From a virus, in the IMG/VR virus record IMGVR_UViG_3300045284_000170, positions 1 to 36,459 of that record: a stretch of 36,459 nt of DNA; one strand, written 5' to 3'. Made by a program: the position numbers and the translations under genes. This document shows positions 21,916-29,407 of this stretch, piece by piece (position 1 is the first letter of the stretch; each line of letters begins with the position of its first letter). Under the pieces are notes generated by a model. It did not search any database, was not told where the DNA came from, and worked only from the letters and a program-made list of their open reading frames with translations.

Positions 21916-22338
21916 CTACCAAAGTTTCTGATCATTTGGTGCACGTTCTAGAACTACCCTTGGTAACAATCTTTCGTCACCAAAATGTATAGCGTTGTGT
22001 GTGTTTTGTGTTGTTGTAATTAAGTATTCTGGATCAATGATCCATTCTTCGCCATGAATAATGTCTTCTAAAACTATTGGGTTCATGTGATGAATAAGTA
22101 ACCCTCCATTAATTTCATAACCAAGAACACCTAAATCACAACCGTTATCTCTGAGAATGACATCTCTTCGAGCTCTTTTCCATTCATAAGAAGCATAGAA
22201 TTTTTGATTAACATAGCGATCAAACCCGAAAGTAGCTTGTCCAATTCCACCGTTTAACTTCAAATACTCGAATCTTTCTTCAAAATACAGAAGTTTACTT
22301 AATTCAGAATATGTTCTAATAACGCTCGTCGAGTTCAT
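21916..22338 (-). CDS. HNH endonuclease
   Basis: A 140-residue protein. I chose ATG 22338 (MNSTSVIRTYSELSKLLYFE), four bases after GGTGAG and overlapping the preceding gene; the start is uncertain. The core RARRDVILRDNGCDLGVLGY, LLIHHMNPI, the ITTTQNTHNAIHFGD end and a tryptophan between them form an HNH fold, with the paired histidines and the final N-x6-HFG as catalytic and metal residues. The first part of the fold has one Cys rather than the usual zinc Cys pairs. HNH enzymes next to terminase genes in many phages take part in DNA packaging. Confidence 0.85.
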   Translation of the reverse strand: MNSTSVIRTYSELSKLLYFEERFEYLKLNGGIGQATFGFDRYVNQKFYASYEWKRARRDVILRDNGCDLGVLGYEINGGLLIHHMNPIVLEDIIHGEEWIIDPEYLITTTQNTHNAIHFGDERLLPRVVLERAPNDQKLW

Positions 22339-22651
22339 CCATCTCACCACTATCATGCTGTCCTGCGTAATTACGCATAGCATCCAAAGCCCTAGCATAC
22401 AACTCTTCAACTTTTTTGGCTGATTCCATCATCTCCACTTTTGAATCAAGGAGTTGATTCTCTCGATGAAGACGTTCTTGTTCTAGTCTTTCTCTTGTTG
22501 AACCCAATTTCAGATAGTGAGTAATAACTTGTGAGGACGCCGTCCCCTTTTGCAATTGCTGCTCAGCCAAGTCAGTTGCAAGGGAGACCAATTGGTGTTC
22601 TCGCCCCTCTTCAGTAATAGCAGGTCGCCGACGAGGTTTCTTTTCAGGCAT
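22316..22651 (-). CDS. Probable terminase small subunit
   Basis: A 111-residue protein from ATG 22651 behind AAAGGAGA. The N-terminus is basic (MPEKKPRRRPAITEEGREHQ), then a helical region QLVSLATDLAEQQLQKGTAS and a long coiled coil (GSTRERLEQERLHRENQLLD onward). Proteins of this pattern occur at the start of packaging operons in actinobacteriophages, next to HNH and large terminase genes, and are usually taken as the DNA-recognising small subunit. No classic helix-turn-helix is obvious, so the call rests mainly on context. Confidence 0.6.
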   Translation of the reverse strand: MPEKKPRRRPAITEEGREHQLVSLATDLAEQQLQKGTASSQVITHYLKLGSTRERLEQERLHRENQLLDSKVEMMESAKKVEELYARALDAMRNYAGQHDSGEMDELDERY

Positions 22652-22683
22652 TAGGTCTCCTTTCTTGCAAGCAGGTGTTCTTG

Positions 22684-22923
22684 CTAGGGGGTAGTTCCTT
22701 CGGGTGGAGGAGTTGGTTCAGCAGTTTGATCATGAGGTGCTGGTGCTTGAGGAGGCCTAGGAACTTGCTTACCTTGTTGTTCTCGTTCGTCTTCGCTCTT
22801 CTGTCGAGCTTCTTCCAACCGCTTCCGAGCCTCTTCAGTACGAGCTTCCTCGTCTTGCTCTCGCAATTGCTCTTCTTGCTGTTGTGTCTCTTCGCCGTTA
22901 CCTGGTTCTTGCGTAGCAGTCAT
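22684..22923 (-). CDS. Acidic low-complexity protein, MTATQEP paralogue 1
   Basis: A 79-residue protein from ATG 22923 behind GGAGA, starting MTATQEPGNGEETQQQEEQL. A Glu/Gln/Arg-rich helical stretch is followed by a Pro-rich tail (PRPPQAPAPHDQTAEPTPPP). No fold or family recognised. It shares its first seven residues, its 20-base start region and overall composition with the gene at 22955-23155 immediately upstream, so the two are probably tandem duplicates that diverged. Position between fibre and terminase genes gives no clear function; a disordered scaffold or linker is possible. Confidence 0.65.
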   Translation of the reverse strand: MTATQEPGNGEETQQQEEQLREQDEEARTEEARKRLEEARQKSEDEREQQGKQVPRPPQAPAPHDQTAEPTPPPEGTTP

Positions 22924-22954
22924 GGTCTCTCCCTTTGTCGAAGCGGGTGTTAGT

Positions 22955-23155
22955 TTAGGGATTATCTTCTGGTGTTACTTCTTCGTCGGTTTCAGTTCGC
23001 ATCGAGTCACGTGTCTCGTCTACATTTCGATGTTCTCGATGAACTTTCGCTTCTTCCTCAGCCGCTTCTGCTCGATCTTTCTGTTCCTGTTCTTCATGTT
23101 CTCGTTGCTGCTGTTGCTGTTCTTCTGTGCCTTCTGGTTCTTGCGTAGCAGTCAT
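22955..23155 (-). CDS. Acidic low-complexity protein, MTATQEP paralogue 2
   Basis: A 66-residue protein from ATG 23155, after GGAGGAAGCAA. I used this start because it gives the same MTATQEP beginning as the neighbouring gene; the longer frame to 23401 runs inside the fibre gene. The product is almost entirely Glu, Gln, Arg and Asp (EEQQQQQREHEEQEQKDRA) and is expected to be helical or disordered, ending EEVTPEDNP. No family recognised. Confidence 0.65.
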   Translation of the reverse strand: MTATQEPEGTEEQQQQQREHEEQEQKDRAEAAEEEAKVHREHRNVDETRDSMRTETDEEVTPEDNP

Positions 23156-23165
23156 TTGCTTCCTC

Positions 23166-23744
23166 CTAAATCGATCTAATTCGAAAGTTCGATCCAGCAA
23201 GTACAGTCCCTGTACCACTCGTTGTCTTTGCTGCTTGAATATTAAGGTTTCCAGCTCCAGCTGCTGGAACAACGGTTTGTCCTTTAATCCAAATAGTACC
23301 ACGTAAACTTGCAGCCGTAAGAAAAGCCCCTGTACCAAACGCGCCAATTGTAATGACTGTCTCCATCCTAGCACCTGTTGCAGTAGAGGTTCCCATAACA
23401 AGATAATTAATCCATGTTACAGATCCTGTTGTCGCGATCGTGAACGACATTCCTGTTGTCGTGGAGTCTACTGTACAAATCAGCGTTGCTTCAAATTCAT
23501 AACGCAAGTTGTTAGCAATAGGAACTACGAGATCAGTGATATTAGCATATGTTGTCGAATTAATTGTTTGAGCAATACCAACTGCGGCTATAGTATCCCA
23601 CTCTGGAGCATACTGAACCCACGACGTTCCATTGGAGATGTACAATCGACCGTTCGCAGTATTAAAATACGTACCACCTGCTGCAGGAACTGCGGGTTGT
23701 AGACCTACTGCTTGAATACTAGTAATTCCGAACTGACGAGGCAT
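23166..23744 (-). CDS. Beta-rich tail or fibre-associated protein
   Basis: A 192-residue protein from ATG 23744, overlapping the fibre gene stop as TGATG. Residues about 8-45 (SIQAVGLQPAVPAAGGTYFN, then GRLYISNGTSWVQYAPEW) resemble the short attachment segments that also start the 499-residue fibre. The rest is Thr/Ala/Gly-rich beta structure (LRYEFEATLICTVDSTTTGM and on) and may be a trimeric tip domain. No catalytic motif. It is probably a fibre tip or accessory receptor-binding protein made with the upstream fibre. Confidence 0.65.
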   Translation of the reverse strand: MPRQFGITSIQAVGLQPAVPAAGGTYFNTANGRLYISNGTSWVQYAPEWDTIAAVGIAQTINSTTYANITDLVVPIANNLRYEFEATLICTVDSTTTGMSFTIATTGSVTWINYLVMGTSTATGARMETVITIGAFGTGAFLTAASLRGTIWIKGQTVVPAAGAGNLNIQAAKTTSGTGTVLAGSNFRIRSI

Positions 23745-25243
23745 CAGCCCATCACCACCACACGATACCCAGCACCTAGATTCGGACTATACCGAACAAC
23801 ACACGTATTTGCAGTTGTGGCATCCCAATCAACTTCAACAGCAGTATATGGTGTTGCTCCGTTGTAAACGGTTAGATGAACATCTCTTGTATTCAAGTTA
23901 TGTGTCACGGTTTCGGGACTTGCGGTTCCTGTTAATACCGCAGAATACTTTTGAGTAATACTAAGTCCTGCTCCTGCCAACATTGTTAGAACTTGAGCAG
24001 CAGTAAGATCAAGCGGCACGGCAGCCGAGCCAGTATTGTTACCTTTGATCGAGTTTGCTGCCATGTTTGCGAGATCGGTGTTTGCAACGGTACCGTTGGT
24101 TATCTCAGCAGAACCAATAGTACTCAATGTTGCCAATGAGCCAAGACCTGACACATCAGTATTCGAAATAGCAAGAAGCGCTTTAACCTGAGCAACAGTA
24201 AGAGCCAACGGTACTGCAGAAGAACCCGTGTTGTTACCAATAATAGAGTTGGCATTAAGGTTAGTCATCTTGGCAAGAGAAACGGCTGCGTTATTAATAG
24301 TCAAACTGCTAGGATATGTACCACCAATGTCTACACCGCCAACTGTACCAGTTGGAGGACCGCCCGTTCCCGTAAACTGTGCCCATGCAGTACCAGTAGT
24401 ACCAGGAATGATTGCACCATTAGTTGTACATACCCAACCTTGATCAGAGTTTACTGTACCTTCCTGTATAAAAATTGCGGCTTGTTCAAGATCACCTGTC
24501 GCATCCGAATCGGTTGCTCTTGTCGGAGCACCAGCAGCATTAACAGTATAAATACCGTTCTCAGTTGTGGTGGTCTGATTCTTGATAAGAATTCTATTAC
24601 CAGTAGCCAGAGTTACACCATCAATAACTTGAGCATTGGCAAACGCAGTTGCAAGCGTACCGTTTGCAGTCGTAGCGGCTCGTGCCGATTCTTTCCATGA
24701 CAATCCTGCTGTAAGATTGTCAACGTATTGTTTGTTAGCAGCATCTGTATTAGCTGTAGGATCAAGCAAGTTAGTGATCTTATGACTATTAAAAGACACG
24801 TCAACCGTTGGTACTGCCAAACCAGAAAGAGCTACTGCGGAGTGAGCAGCAGTGTCATGAACTGGATTACCATGAGTATGGTCCGAACGAACTACTGTAG
24901 TGGCTACACCAGTGGCAGATGAAGTACCGAAAGCTGTTTCAGAAGTCGGAGCAGCGAAAGCAGGTTCGCCGTGCTTGTGATCTTCTCTTGCGTAGTTAAG
25001 TGACGCGCCAACGGTTCCTACATCACCAATCGCTTGGGTAGTAACGGTAGCCGCCGGAGTAAGTGTTGTTCCTGGTTGAGCGGAAATCCAAGCCGAACCA
25101 CTCCACCATTTCAAAATGTGGTTAGTCGAATCGTACCAGAGTTGACCTTCAACCGGAGAACCCGGTGCTGAACCAATGTTTTGAACTTTTGCATTACGAA
25201 GTTCGTTTTGAAGAAGGTCGATTGCACCATAGAAGGCGGGCAT
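23744..25243 (-). CDS. Tail fibre protein with HxH motifs
   Basis: A 499-residue protein from ATG 25243 behind AAGGAGA. The N-terminus (MPAFYGAIDLLQNELRNAKV, then VEGQLWYDSTNHILKWWSGS) is a common fibre attachment module. Two DHKHG and DHTHG motifs near residues 90 and 124 are HxH sites that bind metal in trimeric fibres. A middle domain (LDPTANTDAANKQYVD, then ILIKNQTTTTENGIYTVNA) is widespread in phage fibres, followed by two related stretches with MTNLNANSIIGNNTGSSAVP and MAANSIKGNNTGSAAVP. The last 70 residues (TVTHNLNTRDVHLTVYNG) form a typical tip domain. A host-receptor role is likely. Confidence 0.8.
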   Translation of the reverse strand: MPAFYGAIDLLQNELRNAKVQNIGSAPGSPVEGQLWYDSTNHILKWWSGSAWISAQPGTTLTPAATVTTQAIGDVGTVGASLNYAREDHKHGEPAFAAPTSETAFGTSSATGVATTVVRSDHTHGNPVHDTAAHSAVALSGLAVPTVDVSFNSHKITNLLDPTANTDAANKQYVDNLTAGLSWKESARAATTANGTLATAFANAQVIDGVTLATGNRILIKNQTTTTENGIYTVNAAGAPTRATDSDATGDLEQAAIFIQEGTVNSDQGWVCTTNGAIIPGTTGTAWAQFTGTGGPPTGTVGGVDIGGTYPSSLTINNAAVSLAKMTNLNANSIIGNNTGSSAVPLALTVAQVKALLAISNTDVSGLGSLATLSTIGSAEITNGTVANTDLANMAANSIKGNNTGSAAVPLDLTAAQVLTMLAGAGLSITQKYSAVLTGTASPETVTHNLNTRDVHLTVYNGATPYTAVEVDWDATTANTCVVRYSPNLGAGYRVVVMG

Positions 25244-25251
25244 AGTTCTCC

Positions 25252-26061
25252 TTAGCTCAGGTACGCCTCCCCGCCCACTGCGGCTGAGAACGTTAGAGTG
25301 ATGACCGTTGCACTTGTATACTCGATATCGGGAATAATCTCTCGCCCAGTAGAATCAACAACAGTAATGCTTGGTCTGAATGGTATTTCGTGATCTATTA
25401 CCCACGTAGTAGAAGCATTCGGTTGAACATAACGATGCGATGTATACTCAGAAAGTTCTTCGCCTAATCCGCCACTAACATATCGCCATGCTGTTTCCCC
25501 ATCTGTGTTTTGATATATACCTGAAGCAGCCGTATCTATAAACAACGACCCCTGATCTGAAAAAATTACTCCGTTTGGGTCGCTGCTTCCAATAAGCAAA
25601 TATGCTCCCGTATCTCCATTACTAAAAAATGCTCCAGAATAAGGCGTTCCTGTAGTAGCAAACGCTCTAATTACCGAAGTTTCAAATCCAGAATACGCTT
25701 CAATTGATGTAAAAGAAACCCCGGGAACAACAAACGATTTGATTTCAGTTCGATTAAGCCCTGGACTTGCGTTACGTGAATTTTTGACAGAAACCGTTGA
25801 TGAATCAGGAGTATCAATAACGTAAGTATTAGTTCCGTCATTCTCAGTAACCGGAAAAGTACCGACGCCGGATGGACCAGTAGGTCCAGTTGGACCTGGA
25901 GGACCCCCCGATGGACCCGGAGGACCTTCTGGTCCTGGTGGTCCTGGAACACCTTCAACTCCTGCTGGTCCTGGAGGTCCTGCGTTAATAATTGAAACAG
26001 AACCAGAGAAAGGGTCGACAACGATTGTCTGTGTCTTTGAAAGAACATTAATTTCCGCCAT
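25252..26061 (-). CDS. Collagen-stalk tail fibre protein
   Basis: A 269-residue protein starting MAEINVLSKTQTIVVDPFSG. I chose ATG 26061 behind AGGAGG; the frame to 26091 is longer but has no ribosome binding site. Residues 1-25 are a beta-strand anchor ending SGSVSIINAGPPGP, shared with the protein at 26200-27321. A collagen-like Gly-X-Y stalk of about 15 triplets follows (about 25-70), then a beta domain, and a C-terminal tip (ITVVDSTGREIIPDIEYTS) similar in plan to the tip of the 499-residue fibre. Collagen stalks give trimeric rods. The start overlaps the end of the small coiled-coil gene. Confidence 0.75.
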   Translation of the reverse strand: MAEINVLSKTQTIVVDPFSGSVSIINAGPPGPAGVEGVPGPPGPEGPPGPSGGPPGPTGPTGPSGVGTFPVTENDGTNTYVIDTPDSSTVSVKNSRNASPGLNRTEIKSFVVPGVSFTSIEAYSGFETSVIRAFATTGTPYSGAFFSNGDTGAYLLIGSSDPNGVIFSDQGSLFIDTAASGIYQNTDGETAWRYVSGGLGEELSEYTSHRYVQPNASTTWVIDHEIPFRPSITVVDSTGREIIPDIEYTSATVITLTFSAAVGGEAYLS

Positions 26062-26203
26062 TAACCACCTCCTGATTCTCTGGTTGTACACTATTATTAA
26101 GTGCTTGTTTCAATTGTTCATTTTCAATACGCAATTGTTGACGATCGGCCACAACTTCAGCAAGATTAAGTGCCAAAGCAAGAATGATATCATTCGGAGT
26201 CAT
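26048..26203 (-). CDS. Small coiled-coil protein between fibre genes
   Basis: A 51-residue gene, too short for a 60-residue cutoff. It starts at ATG 26203, overlapping the previous stop as ATGA, and ends 14 bases inside the next gene. The product (MTPNDIILALALNLAEVVAD, then RQQLRIENEQLKQALNNS) has leucines and isoleucines in heptad positions for about 25 residues and a polar end. No family recognised. Stop-start overlaps on both sides and clean heptads support reality. A fibre trimerisation or assembly chaperone role is a guess from position. Confidence 0.65.
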   Translation of the reverse strand: MTPNDIILALALNLAEVVADRQQLRIENEQLKQALNNSVQPENQEVVNGGN

Positions 26204-27321
26204 GCCGACGTTCCGTTTGAAATCATGCCTACTGCAGTAAGCGCGGTAAGAAGACTTGCTAGAGCAGCGTTTCCAGCACGGCTCCCCGTAACAGAAATAG
26301 GTGTATGACCGACGTGCGAACCTCCGTCAAAACTGACACCATCCCCTGAACCAGAGCTAGGACTAAGAATAATCTTTTTACCAGTGAGGTATATGGTGCC
26401 GACTCCAGTACTAGCCTGGAGAGTGACTTGATTAGCCGCACGGAGCCCAAGATCTTGACCACTAGAGATTTCGATGTCATTACCGCCAAGACTATTCAAA
26501 AACAACAGGCCGAAACCGGAGCCAATATTACAACCCGAATTACCTGCAATATCAAGATAACCAGATGCAACGTTCATATGACTAGTAGCGCTTCCATCTG
26601 TCACTATCATGTGCATCTCGCCGCTACTTGCGTCATTAGCATCAATCGTATAAGTATTTGTTCCGTCAGTATAAGAAAGAGGAAATGATGCTGAGCCGCC
26701 ACCGACACCACCAGCATCAAATACCGTCTCAGTACCTGCTGAATCTTTCATCGCTAGCTTGGTTGTACCCGACACGTCTTTGGCATATACCCGTGCGACA
26801 TTTGTTGCAGGATTGGCAGGAACCGATTGTTCATTGAAGTCGAGCGCACCAGTTGGAGTCATTGAAAAAAGTATATTGGGTAAAGCATGTGCAAACAACG
26901 AAAAGATCGGATTAGTTTGTCCAGAAGCAACACTCATGTGTAGATTTACTTCATCAGGAAACGCCTGAGCAAAAAATCCAGTAAATCCATCACCATTATA
27001 TAGGCCAAGCGTACCGCCATCGAATTGCGGCGTTGCAGAATACTTATTACATCCAATCGCAACACGTGCGATTTGACCATCAGCATTGTCAGCAACAAGA
27101 AGCAATCTTGATTCAATATCTGTTGTCTCTGTAAGTTCTAGCTTAGTTTCACTAGTGTTTGATCCGAGAAAATCAATCGGATTTGTGTTTCCACCTCCAC
27201 CTCCAGAACCAGGAGGACCAGCAGGACCTGGGGGGCCACTGCTAATCACAGAAACAGAACCCGACGTTGGTTCTACCATAATTATCTGAGTTTTAGATGT
27301 GACAACAATTCCTTCACTCAT
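26200..27321 (-). CDS. Fibre protein with shared anchor and short collagen stalk
   Basis: A 373-residue protein from ATG 27321, overlapping the preceding stop as ATGA. The first 30 residues (MSEGIVVTSKTQIIMVEPTS, then GSVSVISSGPPGPAGPPG) are related to the anchor of the 25252-26061 protein, so both may attach to the same tail site. The rest is beta-rich and Gly/Ala/Ser-rich, with several strands of SGQDLGLRAANQVTLQAS type that look like a beta-helix, and a C-terminal helix AGNAALASLLTALTAVGMIS that could end a trimer. A receptor-binding or side-fibre role is likely; no enzyme motif seen. Confidence 0.7.
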   Translation of the reverse strand: MSEGIVVTSKTQIIMVEPTSGSVSVISSGPPGPAGPPGSGGGGGNTNPIDFLGSNTSETKLELTETTDIESRLLLVADNADGQIARVAIGCNKYSATPQFDGGTLGLYNGDGFTGFFAQAFPDEVNLHMSVASGQTNPIFSLFAHALPNILFSMTPTGALDFNEQSVPANPATNVARVYAKDVSGTTKLAMKDSAGTETVFDAGGVGGGSASFPLSYTDGTNTYTIDANDASSGEMHMIVTDGSATSHMNVASGYLDIAGNSGCNIGSGFGLLFLNSLGGNDIEISSGQDLGLRAANQVTLQASTGVGTIYLTGKKIILSPSSGSGDGVSFDGGSHVGHTPISVTGSRAGNAALASLLTALTAVGMISNGTSA

Positions 27322-27638
27322 TCAGTCACCGTCCCTCGGAATACAACTTCAAGAGGTCTATCAAATACAGGAACCGGTTCACCACCAGTAACTCTTTTCA
27401 AATCCATGTAACCAGTAGTTGGTTGAATTTGTGAAGTAATCAAATCGTCTAGTTCTAAACGCAATTCACCATCAGATCCATCAGTAACGAAAGACACATC
27501 CCACGTAGCAATCAATGTAGCTTCTCGAGTTGGTTGTGTTCGGATCTCGCTGGTCCAAGTGTCTGCTGAAATGTTGTATCCAAGCTTAACAACGACTGTG
27601 TTGGTCCTGCCTTTGTGAACGACAAGTTCGTTACTCAT
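27318..27638 (-). CDS. Small beta-sandwich protein, fibre-associated
   Basis: A 106-residue protein from ATG 27638 behind AAGGAGG. It is made of alternating strands (TNTVVVKLGYNISADTWTSE and ATWDVSFVTDGSDGELRLEL) and looks like one Ig- or BppU-N-like sandwich. It has the same size, gene position (just before a fibre gene) and TWxxxI pattern as the 118-residue protein at 33273-33629. It may be an adaptor that anchors the fibre or a domain of the baseplate. No catalytic motif. The fold call is pattern-based. Confidence 0.6.
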   Translation of the reverse strand: MSNELVVHKGRTNTVVVKLGYNISADTWTSEIRTQPTREATLIATWDVSFVTDGSDGELRLELDDLITSQIQPTTGYMDLKRVTGGEPVPVFDRPLEVVFRGTVTE

Positions 27639-27646
27639 GATCCTCC

Positions 27647-29407
27647 TTACACAGAGACAGGAATTGCGGCGGAATATGCTGCAGTTACTGATACGGCTGA
27701 TGCGCTCCAGTTATCCATATGAACGGGTCCACCGGTACTCGTAACTAAAAGACCGTGCTTTGTAGCTGTTGAATTATGACTATCGACAATGGTCTCCTGG
27801 AACACACCATTCAAATAAAAGCTAAGACTAGAACCAGTACAAACAACACGTAAGACATCGCCAGCGACAGCAGTTCCATGAGTTGAGCCCATGTTAGTTA
27901 CTACCCCAGCTACATTCTTACGAATCTTGGCTGCTATAGTTCCATCACCCACATAATACCAATAGTTGGATGTGTTTGAAAATCTGAAAACAATCCCAGC
28001 AGCATTACCAATAGTCGGAATAGTAATTGAAAGATCGACATCGGGAATGCCAAGCTCGAGTGTAGAGATAGCTCCGTTGATAGGACCGACCGTTGCCGGT
28101 GCACCCATGATGTAAGTATTAGAGTTGATCGAGCTTGTACCTTGTTGAAGAGTCCATGTTTGTGGATCGAGAGTGCCAGCACCATCAGTAGAACCAACAG
28201 AACCTGTTACGTTTGCTCGATTGAACGAATCTGTTGATAGCAACGATTTCGCTTTCCCAGCTCCGGTGTAAGAAGCTGATGCTTGCGATGCCAGCGCTGT
28301 ATAAATAGACGGAGTATTACCGACACTCAAGAGATTGTTACGAACAAACCAATAAACTCTAGGATACATATCAAAATTACCCAATTGTGACGGATGTGTT
28401 CCATCATCAAGTAATCCTGCTGCAATCTCTGCCGCATTCCCTACCCAACCATTCGACGACCACGCATCATAAAAATCCAACGGACCTTTAGCGCCAAGAG
28501 ATGTGGCGCTAGTCTTGGTTTGTGCTCTGTAACTAACTTGTTGTGCCAACAAATAAGTTCCAGGAGTCACTTCATATGGACTCATGAACGCAACTGGTCC
28601 AAGCGGAGAAGCTCTTGTATAAAGAAGACTTAAATCGGCCGCCCAATCTGTAACGCTGGCTCGTGCAATGTCATTGACATACATAGCAACAACGCCAATG
28701 TTTGGATGGGGAAGCGTTGGAGAACCAGTACCAGCTTTCACACTATCAATGATCGCCATTCGATCACCAGCAGTGCTAGTGAATGCGCTATGTAGAGCCG
28801 ATCCGTTTACTGCGTGGTTTTGAAGGATGAATCCGTCTGTAGCATTGGAATAAACCAACTCGATCCCGTGCAAACAGCCCAACACATCACTTGTGCCATT
28901 GAAGTGCCTCACATCCAGAGTGTTTGAGAATCCTGACGCAACCTTGAATGTCATCAACTTGTTGTCACCAAGCAGAGTCTGTCCAAAGTTCGTCCAAGTA
29001 CCCCCATCGAGACGATATTGCATGCCTCCACCACCAGCTAAATCAACAAAATACAATTGAAAGCCAATCGGAACACGATATAACGGAGGCTTTGTGAAAG
29101 TCCAAATGTCTGTCGCATGAGAACCTGTAGCACCACGTCCATCGGGCTGCTTATCATAAGCGTTGCCAGTAACAACAGCCGTAAAGCTTCCCGAACGAGA
29201 CCACATAGCACCAGAAGGAGCGCCGAAATTCCATACCGCAATAACACCACTGGAAATCAATGGACCAAAGCCATTAATGTTGGCAAGTCCTTCTCGTAAA
29301 AGTTCTGACCAAGATCCTTGTCCGCCTGAACTAATCGGATTATTAAAACCAGAAATACCAAGTCCAATCGTAACAGAATCTCCGAAAAGCGCAAGCGTTT
29401 TAATCAT
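27647..29407 (-). CDS. SGNH-hydrolase tail protein with C-terminal jelly-roll domain
   Basis: A 586-residue protein from ATG 29407, overlapping the fibre stop as ATGA. Residues 5-15 contain FGDSVTIGLG with the catalytic serine at 11, VNDIA near 245 supplies the Asn block, and DDGTHPSQLG near 335 supplies the Asp-x-x-His pair, so this is an SGNH/GDSL esterase. It probably removes acetyl or other ester groups from cell-surface glycans during adsorption. Residues about 388-572 (LSTDSFNRANVTGSVGSTDG to DNWSASAVS) are one copy of a jelly-roll-like domain present three times in the 1290-residue fibre. Confidence 0.85.
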   Translation of the reverse strand: MIKTLALFGDSVTIGLGISGFNNPISSGGQGSWSELLREGLANINGFGPLISSGVIAVWNFGAPSGAMWSRSGSFTAVVTGNAYDKQPDGRGATGSHATDIWTFTKPPLYRVPIGFQLYFVDLAGGGGMQYRLDGGTWTNFGQTLLGDNKLMTFKVASGFSNTLDVRHFNGTSDVLGCLHGIELVYSNATDGFILQNHAVNGSALHSAFTSTAGDRMAIIDSVKAGTGSPTLPHPNIGVVAMYVNDIARASVTDWAADLSLLYTRASPLGPVAFMSPYEVTPGTYLLAQQVSYRAQTKTSATSLGAKGPLDFYDAWSSNGWVGNAAEIAAGLLDDGTHPSQLGNFDMYPRVYWFVRNNLLSVGNTPSIYTALASQASASYTGAGKAKSLLSTDSFNRANVTGSVGSTDGAGTLDPQTWTLQQGTSSINSNTYIMGAPATVGPINGAISTLELGIPDVDLSITIPTIGNAAGIVFRFSNTSNYWYYVGDGTIAAKIRKNVAGVVTNMGSTHGTAVAGDVLRVVCTGSSLSFYLNGVFQETIVDSHNSTATKHGLLVTSTGGPVHMDNWSASAVSVTAAYSAAIPVSV

